From NCBI RefSeq assembly GCF_003311645.1, contig NZ_QEST01000069.1:62001-126000 (forward strand): a stretch of DNA of 64,000 bases, in the 5' to 3' direction. A program made the position numbers and the translations under genes. Shown here in pieces: positions 28,562 through 37,532 of the stretch. Positions within the stretch are counted from its first letter, which is position 1, and each line of letters opens with the position of its first letter. The stretch is from Streptomyces sp. PT12 (GTDB lineage Bacteria > Actinomycetota > Actinomycetes > Streptomycetales > Streptomycetaceae). Below the pieces are notes generated by a model. That model ran no database searches. It saw only the letters and a program-made list of their open reading frames with translations, and was not told where the DNA came from.

Positions 28562-30391
28562 TCACCGCATCCGGGTGGCCCATTCCCGCACCTTGAGCAG
28601 GCGCTGCCGCAGCTGCCCCGCGCTGGCCTGCGCGGTGGCCGGGCCGCCGCACGCGCGGCGCAGCTCGGTATGGATCACGCCATGGGGCTTGCCCGACTGG
28701 TGGGAGTAGGCGCCGACGAGGGAGTTCAGCTCGCGGCGCAGCTCCATCATCTCCTTGTGGCTCACCACGGGGCGCCGGTCGGCGGGGAGTTCGAGCAGGT
28801 CGGCCTCCTCGTCGGGCTTCTTCCTGCTGTGCGCGATCTGCCGGGCCTGGCGCTTGCCCAGCAGGAGCCGCACCTGGTCCGGTTCGAGCAGCCCGGGGAT
28901 CCCGAGGTAGTCCTGCTCCTCCTCGCTGCCCGGGTGGGCCTGCATACCGAACTCGGCGCCTTCGTACATCACCCGGTCGAACACGGCGTCCGACTCCAGT
29001 GCCTCGAACGAGAGTTGGTCCTGCTCGCCGTCCGGCTCGTCCTGCTCGCGCTCGGCCTCCTTCAGCAGGTCGGCCTCGGGCCCGTACGGGTCGTCCTCGG
29101 CGTCCTTGCGCGGCTTGTCGAGGACATGGTCGCGTTCGAGCTCGAGCTCGTGGGCGAAGCCCATCAGGATGGGGATGGTGGGCAGGAAGACGGACGCGGT
29201 CTCGCCCCTGCGCCTCGATCGCACGAAGCGGCCGACGGCCTGCGCGAAGAACAGCGGCGTCGCGATCGTCGTGGCATAGACGCCGACGGCGAGCCTGGGC
29301 ACGTCCACGCCCTCCGACACCATGCGGACCGCGACCATCCAGCGGTCCTGGCCGGTCCTGAACTCCTCGATCCGCCCCGAGGCCCCCGCGTCGTCGGAGA
29401 GCACCACGGTCGCGGACGTGCCGGTGATCTCCCTGATCAGCTTGGCGTAGGCGCGCGCGGACTCCTGGTCGGTCGCGATGACCAGGCCGCCCGCGTCGGG
29501 CACCGAGCGGCGCACCTCGGTCAGCCGCCGGTCGGCCGCGCCGAGCACGGCGGGCATCCATTCGCCCTTGGCGTCGAGCGCGGTGCGCCACGCCTGCGAG
29601 GTGGCGTCCTTGGTCATGGGCTCCCCCAGCCGCGCGGCCACCTCGTCGCCCGCGCGGGTGCGCCAGCGCATGCTGCCGCTGTAGGAGAGGAAGATGACCG
29701 GCCGGACGACGCCGTCGGCGAGCGCGTTGCCGTAGCCGTACGTGTAGTCGGCGACGGACCTGCGGATGCCGTCGTTGCCCTCGGCATAGGAGACGAACGG
29801 GATGGGGTTGGTGTCCGAGCGGAACGGCGTCCCCGTGAGCGCCAGCCGCCGCGTCGCGGGCTCGAACGCCTCGAGGCACGCCTCGCCCCACGACCTGGAG
29901 TCACCGGCGTGGTGGATCTCGTCCAGGATGACCAGCGTCTTGCGCTGCTCGCAGCGGTTGCGGTGCAGCATCGGCCGCACGCCGACGCCCGCGTAGGTGA
30001 CGGCGACGCCCTGGTACCCGCGCGCCACGGGCCCCGCGCTGTACTCGGGGTCGAGCCTGAGCCCTATCCGCGCGGCGGCGTCGGCCCACTGGGTCTTGAG
30101 GTGCTCGGTGGGCGCGACCACGGTGACCTGCTGCACGACGTGGTGGTGCAGCAGCCAGGACGCGAGGGTCAGGGCGAATGTCGTCTTGCCCGCGCCCGGG
30201 GTGGCGACCGCGAGGAAGTCCCGCGGCTGCGCCTGGAGATAGGCGTCCATCGCCGCCTGCTGCCAGGCCCGCAGCTTGCCGGCCGTGCCCCAGGGGGCAC
30301 GGCCTGGGAACGCCGGGGAGAGGTGGGAGGAGTGGGCGGCGGAGGATGAGGCGGCGGCGGTCACGGTCTCCGGGGTGGGTCTTGACGGCAC
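28562..30391 (-). CDS. DEAD/DEAH-box superfamily 2 helicase
   Basis: This 609-residue ATPase has helicase motifs in order: Q-like RAWQQAAMDAY, Walker A ATPGAGKTTFAL, TVVAPTEHLKTQW, DEIHH (motif II), LTGTPFRSD (motif III), VSEGVDVPRLAVGVYA (motif V) and QAVGRFVRSRR (motif VI). A charged C-terminal region ends in SAGQLRQRLLKVREWATRM. The fold is like type III restriction or XPB-type helicases, but there is no nuclease domain or nearby methylase, so a DNA repair or RNA role is more likely than restriction. GTG at 30391 lacks a clear Shine-Dalgarno sequence. Confidence 0.87.
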   Translation of the reverse strand: MPSRPTPETVTAAASSSAAHSSHLSPAFPGRAPWGTAGKLRAWQQAAMDAYLQAQPRDFLAVATPGAGKTTFALTLASWLLHHHVVQQVTVVAPTEHLKTQWADAAARIGLRLDPEYSAGPVARGYQGVAVTYAGVGVRPMLHRNRCEQRKTLVILDEIHHAGDSRSWGEACLEAFEPATRRLALTGTPFRSDTNPIPFVSYAEGNDGIRRSVADYTYGYGNALADGVVRPVIFLSYSGSMRWRTRAGDEVAARLGEPMTKDATSQAWRTALDAKGEWMPAVLGAADRRLTEVRRSVPDAGGLVIATDQESARAYAKLIREITGTSATVVLSDDAGASGRIEEFRTGQDRWMVAVRMVSEGVDVPRLAVGVYATTIATPLFFAQAVGRFVRSRRRGETASVFLPTIPILMGFAHELELERDHVLDKPRKDAEDDPYGPEADLLKEAEREQDEPDGEQDQLSFEALESDAVFDRVMYEGAEFGMQAHPGSEEEQDYLGIPGLLEPDQVRLLLGKRQARQIAHSRKKPDEEADLLELPADRRPVVSHKEMMELRRELNSLVGAYSHQSGKPHGVIHTELRRACGGPATAQASAGQLRQRLLKVREWATRMR

Positions 30392-30437
30392 GAGGACCGC
30401 GTCAGCCTACCCTCGGAGACCGGCCCGCCGATGCGGC

Positions 30438-30842
30438 TCAGCTCACATCAGGCTGCTCACGCAGGAGCCGCAATCGCTCTGCGATGAGCTTTACTTCGTC
30501 GAGCTGCCCGGTGGCCACGGCGATCACCAGATCTTCGGCGTCGTCGATGTCCGGGCGCAGGGAGACTCCGTTGATCGACAGGAACGTCACACAGGACAGC
30601 CAGGCCGTCCGCCTGTTCCCGTCGATCAACGGGTGGTTGACCGCGAGCGACTGAAGCAGTGAGGCGGCCTTCTCCATGAGGTCCCGATACGCCTCCTCAC
30701 CGAACATCGACGCGGAGGGTCGGCACACGGCCGACTCCAGGAGGCCGACATCGCGGACGACGACCTGCATGTCGTCGCAGGCGTACTCCGCGATGGTGAG
30801 GACATCGCCGGAGCTGAGGTACAGGGGGGAAGAGCCGGTCAC
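30438..30842 (-). CDS. Doc-family toxin (Fic fold)
   Basis: This 134-residue Fic/Doc protein has the core motif HPLIDGNRRTAW with H70 and N76, matching HxFx(D/E)GNxR. Doc toxins block translation by phosphorylating EF-Tu. The start is GTG at 30842, which overlaps the antitoxin stop as GTGA, giving coupled translation. The motif is intact, so the toxin may be active. Downstream is the helicase gene on the same strand with a 46-bp gap. Confidence 0.88.
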   Translation of the reverse strand: MTGSSPLYLSSGDVLTIAEYACDDMQVVVRDVGLLESAVCRPSASMFGEEAYRDLMEKAASLLQSLAVNHPLIDGNRRTAWLSCVTFLSINGVSLRPDIDDAEDLVIAVATGQLDEVKLIAERLRLLREQPDVS

Positions 30843-31039
30843 TTCAGCCTGTCCATCAGCTCGCGCCACTTCGTGGCTTCCTTCGCCGCCGTGTCGCGCA
30901 CCATCGCCTCGTGGGCGTGCTGTGCCAGATAGTCGTCCAGCGCTCTGAGCACTATGGCGTGCATACTCCGCCCCTCGCGCTCCGCCTGCCTCTTCAGCAG
31001 CTCCGCCCGGTCGTCATCCAGCCGCAGGTTCATAGCCAT
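30839..31039 (-). CDS. Ribbon-helix-helix antitoxin of the Doc pair
   Basis: This 66-residue protein starts MAMNLRLDDDRAELLKRQAE. This beta strand followed by two helices (GRSMHAIVLRALDDYLAQ) is the ribbon-helix-helix DNA-binding fold. The C-terminal helix probably binds and silences Doc. ATG at 31039 is chosen; a second ATG at 31033 is in frame. Neither has a good ribosome-binding site, so leaderless translation is possible. Doc is more often paired with a Phd-type antitoxin; an RHH partner is less common. Confidence 0.82.
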   Translation of the reverse strand: MAMNLRLDDDRAELLKRQAEREGRSMHAIVLRALDDYLAQHAHEAMVRDTAAKEATKWRELMDRLK

Positions 31040-31047
31040 ACCAAAAC

Positions 31048-31078
31048 GGTACCACCGGAGTGGTACCACTGTGGTACC
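31048..31078. promoter_or_regulatory. Three-core GGTACC operator of the toxin-antitoxin operon
   Basis: GGTACC occurs at 31048, 31062 and 31073. The first two form the inverted repeat GGTACCAC-CGGA-GTGGTACC, and the third repeats GTGGTACC. The array lies 9 bp upstream of the antitoxin start, inside the likely promoter and immediately beyond the end of the MFS gene. It is a natural binding site for the RHH antitoxin. Confidence 0.7.
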
Positions 31079-31082
31079 GAAT

Positions 31083-32576
31083 TCACGTTCGGGTTCTCAG
31101 GCGGCCCGCCACCGCGATGCTGACCAGGGCCGCCGCCGTCGTCGCCGCGTAGACCGGGAGGAACGCCGTCGCCTCCACCGCCACCGCGGCCGCGTCCGCC
31201 GTCGCGGCGTGCGCCGTGGCCGAGGCGTCGCCGCCGAGCGCGGCGAACAGCGTGCCCACCGTCGTCAGCATCACGACGTTGCCCAGGCTGTCGCACACCT
31301 GGAGCGAGGCGACGTTCCCTCCCGCCTCGTCGGGCGCCGAGAGCCGCAGCACCAGCACCCCGACCGACGCGGTCACCGCGCCCATGCCGAACGCCGCCAC
31401 CGCGAGCGTCAGCGCCGGGAACCACACCGGCACCGCGTCGATCAGCACCAGCGGCGTCGCCGCCACCCCCACCGTGATCAGCACCGTGCCAAGGCGCACA
31501 AGCCCGAGCCGGTGCGGCTCGGCCCACGCGCGCGACTGCGTGAACGAGCCCGAGGCCCACAGCAGCCCCGACGCCGCGAGGGCCAGGCCCGCCTCGGTGT
31601 ACGACAGGCCGCGCTGGGTGACCAGCATCAGCGGGACGAAGCTCTGCGTGGACAGATACGCCATCGACACAAGACCCCGCAGCGTGATCACCGCGGGGAG
31701 CCCGCGCGCCGCCAGGAACGTCCCGCGCGGCAGCAGCAGCCGCGCCGAGGGCGCGAGCAGCGCGAGGCCCACGAGCACCGGCACGAGCGAGAGCCAGCGC
31801 AGCTCCTGCCCGCCGTACTGGAGCAGCCCCGCGCCGAGCGCCACCGCCGCCGCGAGCCGCAGCCCGCGTCGGTCGAAGCGCGCCCCCGGCTCCCCAGGGC
31901 CGCCGAGCCGCCGCAGCGCGGGCAGCATCACCAGCACGGGGAGCAGCACCAGAACGGTGATCCCGAGGAAGACCCAGCGCCAGCCGAACCGTTCCGTCAC
32001 CGTTCCCGAGATCACCGGGCCCACCATCGATGGCACCACCCACGCCGCCGAGAACGACGCGAGCGCCGACGCCCGCAGCCGTTCCGGATACGCCCTGCGC
32101 ACCGTGACATACAGCGCCACGATCACCAGGCCGCCGCCCACGCCCTGCGCGGCGCGCCCCAGCACGAAGGCCCACATCGACTGCGCGGTGCCCGAGAGCA
32201 GCAGCCCAGCGGAGAACGCGGATATGCCCGCCACCACGGGCGCGAGCGGCCCCCGCCTGTCGCACCACTGCCCCGAGACGACCATCCCGAGCAGGCTGGT
32301 GGTGAAGAACGCCGAGAACGCAAACGCGTACAGCGCGAGCCCGTCGAGCGCGTCGGCCGCCGCGGGCATGGCCGTGCCGACGGCCATCGCCTCGAACGCG
32401 ATCAGCAGGATCGTGCTGACACACCCCAGCGTCAGCGCCCGGTAGGGCGCGCTGAGCACCCCGCCCCCGCCGTCGTCGTCCCACTCCCCCGCTTCGGTCG
32501 TCGCGTCGGTCGTCGCTTCGGTCGTCGCTTCGGTCGCTGAGGGCAGGGAGCCAGCGGCGGCGTCGGTGTCGCTCAT
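31083..32576 (-). CDS. MFS drug-type exporter
   Basis: This 497-residue transporter of the 14-helix (DHA2-like) kind has the motif A-like loop GQWCDRRGPLAPVV, GRAAQGVGGGLVIVAL and motif C-like SAAWVVPSMVGPVISG. The N-terminal tail carries a short repeat, ATEATTEATTDATTEA, from 15-bp DNA repeats at about 32496-32535. The substrate is unknown. The stop is only 4 bp from the antitoxin operator, so read-through into the toxin-antitoxin pair is possible. Confidence 0.87.
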   Translation of the reverse strand: MSDTDAAAGSLPSATEATTEATTDATTEAGEWDDDGGGGVLSAPYRALTLGCVSTILLIAFEAMAVGTAMPAAADALDGLALYAFAFSAFFTTSLLGMVVSGQWCDRRGPLAPVVAGISAFSAGLLLSGTAQSMWAFVLGRAAQGVGGGLVIVALYVTVRRAYPERLRASALASFSAAWVVPSMVGPVISGTVTERFGWRWVFLGITVLVLLPVLVMLPALRRLGGPGEPGARFDRRGLRLAAAVALGAGLLQYGGQELRWLSLVPVLVGLALLAPSARLLLPRGTFLAARGLPAVITLRGLVSMAYLSTQSFVPLMLVTQRGLSYTEAGLALAASGLLWASGSFTQSRAWAEPHRLGLVRLGTVLITVGVAATPLVLIDAVPVWFPALTLAVAAFGMGAVTASVGVLVLRLSAPDEAGGNVASLQVCDSLGNVVMLTTVGTLFAALGGDASATAHAATADAAAVAVEATAFLPVYAATTAAALVSIAVAGRLRTRT

Positions 32577-32670
32577 GGGGACACCGTAAGGAGCGAGGGG
32601 CCGCGGCGCCTATGGACCGGCGCAAGGAACCGCTTCGGCCGTTGGTCGTAGGCCGCGCCCCGCCCGCCGC

Positions 32671-34995
32671 TCAGCCCGTGCTGACGGCGGCCTGCGGGCG
32701 GATCGGGAGGCGGTTCACCGGGCGGCCCGTGGCCGCGCGGACCGCCGCCGCGACCGCCGCTGGCGCCACCACGAGCGGCACCGCGCTCGCGGCCTTCGCC
32801 CCGAAGGGCGCCACCACGTCGCGCTCCTCGACCAGCCGCACGATCCGCACATCGGGCGCGTCCAACGCGGTCGGCAGCGCGTACCCCGCCAGGTCGGGCC
32901 GCCGCACCACGCCGCGCACCACGCGCAGGTGCTCGGTGAGCGCCGCGCCGATGCCCTGGGTGACCCCGGCCTCGATGCGGGCGCGCAGCTGGCGGGGGTT
33001 GAGCACGCGGCCGACGTCCTGCGCGACGGCCATCTCGACCACGCGGACCGAGCCGAGCTCCACGTCCACGTCCACCACCGCGCGGATCGCGGCGAACGCC
33101 ATGCCGACGAACGCGTCGCCCTGGCCCGACTCGTTCAGCGGCTCGGTGGGGTGCGGGCGGCACTGCGCGGTCGCCCACAGCTCCTTGCCCTCAAGCGCCT
33201 CGGCCACCGTCGTGGAGAGCACCCCGTCATAGGAGGTGATCTTGCCGTCGGCGATCGAAAGCAGCTCGGCGGACATCCCGAACGTCGCGGCGAGCGGCTG
33301 GAGCAGCTGGGTGCGGACCATCTTGGCGGCCCGCTCCACCGCGCCGCCCGAGACCCAGGTGTGCCGCGAGCGGCAGCCTGGCCCCGCGGGCGGCTGGTCG
33401 GTGTCGACCGGCGCGACCTGCACGTCGTCCACGCCGAGGACGTCCTGCACGATCTGCCGGGCCAGCGTCGCGAAGCCCTGGCCCGACTCGACGGCGGCGC
33501 ACAGCACGGTGGCCGACGTGCCCTCGACCTTGACCGTCGCCGTCGCCACCTCGTCCGCGCCCTCGGCGCCGAGCATGTGCACCATGCCGAGGGCGTAGCC
33601 GACGCCGCGGCGCACCGCGCCCGGGTCTGCGGCGCCGTCGGGGCCGCCGGGCAGCAGCCAGTCCTCGACCGGCCCGTCCTTGGGCAGCGCGGGCAGCGGC
33701 GCCTCGCGCACCGCGCCGAGCAGCTCGGCGACGGGCGCGGGGCAGGTCACGGCCTGCCCCGTGGGCAGCGCGTCGCCCGTGGCCAGGACGTTCCTGGCGC
33801 GCAACTCGTCCGGCTCGATGCCCAGTTGGGCGGCCAGCTTGTCCATCTGGCCCTCGTGCGCGGCGCACACCTGCATCGCGCCCTCGCCCCGCAGATAGCC
33901 GGACGGCGGGTTGTTGGTGCGCACGACCCAGCCGTCGATCACGGCGTTGGGTACGACATAGGGCCCCCCGGCGAACGAGACCGCCGCGGCAAGCGCCTCG
34001 GCCGAGTCGTCCGCGTAGGCCCCCGCGTCCATCAGGATCTGCGCCTCGACCTTGACGAGCTTCCCCTCGCGGTCCGCGTGGTGCCAGTACCGCAGGAGCG
34101 TGGGGTGGCGGTGGCCGTGCCCGAGGAACGACTCCTCGCGGGTCGCCGCCAGCTTGACCGGGCTGCCGGTGCGGATGGCGAGCAGCGAGAGCGGCAGCTG
34201 GAACCCCAGGTCCTCGCGGTCGCCCAACGCCCCCGGCACGCCCGTCACATACACCTTGACCTGCTCCTCGGTGAGCCCGAGGCACGCGGCGAGCCGGTCG
34301 CGGTCGCCGTGCGGGTCGGTCGAGGCGGTGTACATCTCGACGCCGCCGTCGGGGCGCGGCACGGCCAGGCCCGCCTCGACGCCGATGGGCGCGGGGTCCT
34401 GGCGGCCGATGCGGTACAGGCCCTCGACGACGACCTCGCCGGTCGCCGACGGGTCGCCGTGGCGCAGCGGGATGTGGCGGATCAGGTTCCCCTCGGGGTG
34501 CAGGGGCTCGGCCTCGAACGCCTTCTCCGGGTCGGTCACGGCGTCGAGCACCTCGTACTCGACGACGATCGCGGCGGCGGCGAGCCTGGCGGTCTCGGGG
34601 TGGTCGGCGGCGACGGCCGCGACCGGCTCGCCGTGGTAGCGCACCACGTCGAAGGCCAGCGCGGGCCGGTCGTCGACCGTGCGCCCGAGGCCCGCCCCGC
34701 CCGTCACGTCCTCGTGCGTGACCACGGCCCGCACGCCCGGCATCGCGGCGGCGTCGGCGGTGTCGACGCGCTTGATCCGCGCGTGCGGGTGCGGCGAGCG
34801 CAGCACGGCGGCCCACAGCAGGCCCTCGGCCCACAGGTCGGCGGTGTACGGGTAGGTGCCGAGCACCTTGGCCTCCGCCTCGGCCGACGCCACCGAGGCG
34901 CCGAGCCCGTGCGGCGACTGGCTGCCCTGCCCGCCGCCCCCCGCCTGCGAGGCGACCACGGTGACGGCCGCCGCGTCGCCGGCCTGGTATGTCAT
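32671..34995 (-). CDS. Molybdenum hydroxylase-like large subunit, divergent active site
   Basis: This is the large (molybdopterin-binding) subunit of a xanthine dehydrogenase/CO dehydrogenase-family complex, 774 residues, a usual length. N-terminal domain segments such as AVLRSPHPHARIKRVD and YHGEPVAAVAADHPETA are normal. The cofactor-binding GGxFGGK region reads VTGVPGALGDRED. The segment around residue 738 reads AKAASAVPL where active enzymes have (S)KAVGEPPL, so the catalytic glutamate appears to be alanine. RGEG and GQGDAFVG segments remain. It may bind cofactor yet lack normal hydroxylase activity. Its ATG overlaps the iron-sulfur subunit stop (TGATG). Confidence 0.88.
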   Translation of the reverse strand: MTYQAGDAAAVTVVASQAGGGGQGSQSPHGLGASVASAEAEAKVLGTYPYTADLWAEGLLWAAVLRSPHPHARIKRVDTADAAAMPGVRAVVTHEDVTGGAGLGRTVDDRPALAFDVVRYHGEPVAAVAADHPETARLAAAAIVVEYEVLDAVTDPEKAFEAEPLHPEGNLIRHIPLRHGDPSATGEVVVEGLYRIGRQDPAPIGVEAGLAVPRPDGGVEMYTASTDPHGDRDRLAACLGLTEEQVKVYVTGVPGALGDREDLGFQLPLSLLAIRTGSPVKLAATREESFLGHGHRHPTLLRYWHHADREGKLVKVEAQILMDAGAYADDSAEALAAAVSFAGGPYVVPNAVIDGWVVRTNNPPSGYLRGEGAMQVCAAHEGQMDKLAAQLGIEPDELRARNVLATGDALPTGQAVTCPAPVAELLGAVREAPLPALPKDGPVEDWLLPGGPDGAADPGAVRRGVGYALGMVHMLGAEGADEVATATVKVEGTSATVLCAAVESGQGFATLARQIVQDVLGVDDVQVAPVDTDQPPAGPGCRSRHTWVSGGAVERAAKMVRTQLLQPLAATFGMSAELLSIADGKITSYDGVLSTTVAEALEGKELWATAQCRPHPTEPLNESGQGDAFVGMAFAAIRAVVDVDVELGSVRVVEMAVAQDVGRVLNPRQLRARIEAGVTQGIGAALTEHLRVVRGVVRRPDLAGYALPTALDAPDVRIVRLVEERDVVAPFGAKAASAVPLVVAPAAVAAAVRAATGRPVNRLPIRPQAAVSTG

Positions 34996-36122
34996 CACAT
35001 GCCTCCTGCCGGGGGTCCGGCCTGGTGCGGAATGCGGGCCTGGCGGTCCTCGTCGTGCGGGGCCTCGGCCCTGGCCGCGCGCTCCTCCACGACGGCGCGC
35101 ACGGCGTTGAGCACGCCCCGGTAGCCGGAGCAGCGGCACAGGTTCCCGCACAGGGCCTGCCGGGTCTCCAGGTCGGTGGGCGTGTGGTTCCCCTCGAGCA
35201 GGTCGTGCACCGTCATGGCCATGCCGGGCAGGCAGAACCCGCACTGCACGGTGGAGGCGGCCAGCGCGCGCTGCACGTCGGACGGGGTGCCGTCGGCGCT
35301 CAGGCCCTCGACGGTGCGGATCTCGCTGCCCGCGGCGGTCGCGGCGGGGACCAGGCAGGCGGCGACGAGGCGGCCGTCCACCTGCACCGAGCAGGCGCCG
35401 CACTCGCCCTGCGCGCAGCCGTCCTTCGCGCCCGCGAGGCCAAGGCGCTCGCGCAGGACGTACAGCAGGGACTCGCCGATCCAGGCGCCCGAGACGGGGC
35501 GGTCGACGCCGTTGACCCGCAGGACGTAGGAGACCTCGGGGTGCTCGCTGCGGCCCCCGCCGTCGGCGGGCTCGGCCGCGGTGGGCTCGGGGGGCGTGGG
35601 GGACGCGGGGCCAGGCACGGACTCGGCCGGGTGCGGCTCGCCCGCCGCGGGCGCGGCCCACGCCGAAGGCGGCGGCTGCTCGGCCGCGGCCTGCCGCTCG
35701 GGCGGCCAGGGGCTGGTCTCGTGCAGCTGCGGCGCCTCGGCGCCGGCGGGACCCTCGCCGAGCCTGCGCCGCCCACCGGCGAGCGCGGCGGCGCCCTGGC
35801 CCATGGCGGCGGCCCGCGAGGGGCCGCGGGCGGCGCCCTGCTGCTCGCCCGCGGCGTCGGGCTCGCCCCACGAGAACGGCATGGTCCACTGCCCGGTCGA
35901 GCCAGGGTCCGTCGTGGGGTCGGCGGTGGCGGGCTGCGCGGCGGGGCCGCCGATCTCGGGCGGCTGGTACCCGTGCCCTGGGGCGGCCAGCGGCTCGCCG
36001 CCCGGCTCCTGGGAGTAGCCGCCCGGCAGCTCTATGAACGCGGTCGCCTCCGCGTCGTACTCCCCGCCCCAGCCCGGCCGCGGGCCCTGGGCGTTCTCCT
36101 CGGACTGCTGGTCGTCGTTCAT
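34995..36122 (-). CDS. 2Fe-2S subunit of the hydroxylase, with long N-terminal extension
   Basis: This is the electron-transfer subunit. The C-terminal ~165 residues form the normal domain: plant-type ferredoxin cluster CAQGECGACSVQVDGRLVAAC and second cluster CGFC...CGNLCRCSGY, so all eight cysteines are present. The N-terminal ~200 residues are a disordered Pro/Ala/Gly-rich region with a TGQWTMPFSW element, not found in ordinary family members of about 160-200 residues. Start and stop overlap both neighbours (ATGA and TGATG). The extension may be a docking or regulatory region (inference). Confidence 0.92.
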   Translation of the reverse strand: MNDDQQSEENAQGPRPGWGGEYDAEATAFIELPGGYSQEPGGEPLAAPGHGYQPPEIGGPAAQPATADPTTDPGSTGQWTMPFSWGEPDAAGEQQGAARGPSRAAAMGQGAAALAGGRRRLGEGPAGAEAPQLHETSPWPPERQAAAEQPPPSAWAAPAAGEPHPAESVPGPASPTPPEPTAAEPADGGGRSEHPEVSYVLRVNGVDRPVSGAWIGESLLYVLRERLGLAGAKDGCAQGECGACSVQVDGRLVAACLVPAATAAGSEIRTVEGLSADGTPSDVQRALAASTVQCGFCLPGMAMTVHDLLEGNHTPTDLETRQALCGNLCRCSGYRGVLNAVRAVVEERAARAEAPHDEDRQARIPHQAGPPAGGM

Positions 36123-37024
36123 GCGAGAGCCCTTCCGAGTCCGCGGCGGGCCAGTGCTGCCACGGTACGCCTCATGTGCGCGAGGGCGGGCGGGAGTTGC
36201 GGAGGATCGCCGCCGTCTTCCGGGGCGGCGGGGTCGGGGATGCAGGCCATGCCGACGTAGTCGCCGAACGCGGCCAGCGCCTCGGGGGCCAGGCCGCGCT
36301 CCCCGTCCCAGTCCACGAGGGATGCCACCCACCGCTCGGCGTCCAGCGGGCGCAGCGGCATGGGGGCCACCGCGCCGACCGCGCAGCGCACCTCGCGGCG
36401 CACCGGGTCGAGGACCACGGAGACCGACGCGCTGGCGCGCGCGGGGCCCGTTCTGCTGGTGGCCTTGAGGAACGTCTGCGGCGCGTGCAGCAGCGGCACC
36501 CTGACGTGGGCCAGCAGCTCGCCGGGGCGCAGCCGGTCGCGGCCCGCGAGCAGGTGGCTGACCGGGATCTGGCGCCCCTCGCCCTCGGGGCCCGCGACCA
36601 GCAGGGTGGCGTCGAGGGCCGCGAGCACGGGGAGGGTGTCGCCCGATGGGGCCGCGGTGATGATGTTCCCGCCGAGGGTGCCGGCGTTGCGCACCTGGGG
36701 CGGCCCGGCCGAGCGGGCCGCGGCGGCCAGGGCCGGGATCAGGGCGGCGAAGTCGGGGCGGCTCATCCGCGCGTGGGTCAGGCAGGCGCCGAGGAGCGCG
36801 TGGCCGTCCTGGTATGCCCAGCCGCGCAGCTCGGCCAGCCTGCCCAGGCCCACGAGGGCCGCGGGGCGCAACAGCCCGGCGTTCACCCCGGCCATGAGAT
36901 CCGTGCCCCCGGCGACGGGCACGGCCGCTGGCACCTCGGCCAGCGCGGCGACCGCCTCGTCCAGCGTGGCCGGGAGCGCGACGAGCCGGTCCGTCTGCGC
37001 TGCGTGCGGTGCGTGGGTGCTCAA
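36119..37024 (-). CDS. FAD-binding subunit of the hydroxylase
   Basis: This is the flavin subunit (CoxM/XdhB-like), 301 residues. FAD-binding motifs are PVAGGTDLMAGVN and PPQVRNAGTLGGNIITAAPSG. The C-terminal CO dehydrogenase flavoprotein domain starts near FLKATSRTGPARASASVSV. The start is TTG at 37024, supported by AAGGGG 8 nt upstream; no ATG or GTG fits as well. It is the first gene of the flavin, iron-sulfur, molybdenum operon. The substrate is not deducible; no purine-pathway gene is adjacent. Confidence 0.9.
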   Translation of the reverse strand: MSTHAPHAAQTDRLVALPATLDEAVAALAEVPAAVPVAGGTDLMAGVNAGLLRPAALVGLGRLAELRGWAYQDGHALLGACLTHARMSRPDFAALIPALAAAARSAGPPQVRNAGTLGGNIITAAPSGDTLPVLAALDATLLVAGPEGEGRQIPVSHLLAGRDRLRPGELLAHVRVPLLHAPQTFLKATSRTGPARASASVSVVLDPVRREVRCAVGAVAPMPLRPLDAERWVASLVDWDGERGLAPEALAAFGDYVGMACIPDPAAPEDGGDPPQLPPALAHMRRTVAALARRGLGRALA

Positions 37025-37230
37025 TCCAGCTGCCCCTTTCCGGTCGTCCCGGCTGCCGAGCCGTACGGTACGTGCTGGGAGCCGGGACGTGGCAACTCTG
37101 GCATATTTTCCGGCCCGGCAGACGCGGGGGTGGTCAGGGCGTCCACAGGGGCCTTCAGGCCCTGACCGCCAGGGGCCTTCGGGGGCGGACGAGCGCCCCG
37201 GCAACTCACACGATCAGGGCATGCGCGGCG

Positions 37231-37521
37231 CTACTTCTTGCCGCCGCCGTCCTTGCCGCCACCGCCGCCGAACGAGCCCATGGACTCGTAGATCTCCTTG
37301 CACATGGGGCACACCGGGTACTTCTTCGGGTCCCTGCCCGGCACCCAGACCTTGCCGCAGAGCGCGACGACGGGGGTGCCGTCCATCGCGCTCGCCATGA
37401 TCTTGTCCTTCTGGACATAGTGGGCGAAGCGCTCATGGTCGCCATCGCCGTGCGTCGTCTGCGGAGTGGGCTCGACCAGCGTGCCGGTGCCCGCTCCGCG
37501 CTCGGGCTCAAGAGTGCTCAT
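37231..37521 (-). CDS. DUF3039 family small protein
   Basis: This 96-residue actinobacterial protein has conserved segments HERFAHYVQKDKI, TPVVALCGKVWVPGRDP and YPVCPMCKEIYESM. The three cysteines in CG...CPMC suggest a small metal-binding site. The Gly/Lys tail is disordered. Function is unknown. It lies 11 bp after the YqgE gene stop on the same strand. Confidence 0.87.
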   Translation of the reverse strand: MSTLEPERGAGTGTLVEPTPQTTHGDGDHERFAHYVQKDKIMASAMDGTPVVALCGKVWVPGRDPKKYPVCPMCKEIYESMGSFGGGGGKDGGGKK

Positions 37522-37532
37522 GGGTCCCAAGC

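Noticed and set aside
28562-30391. Restriction or phage-defence function of the helicase with the toxin-antitoxin pair
   Set aside because: No nuclease, methylase or other defence gene is adjacent, and the gene order looks like ordinary streptomycete chromosome.
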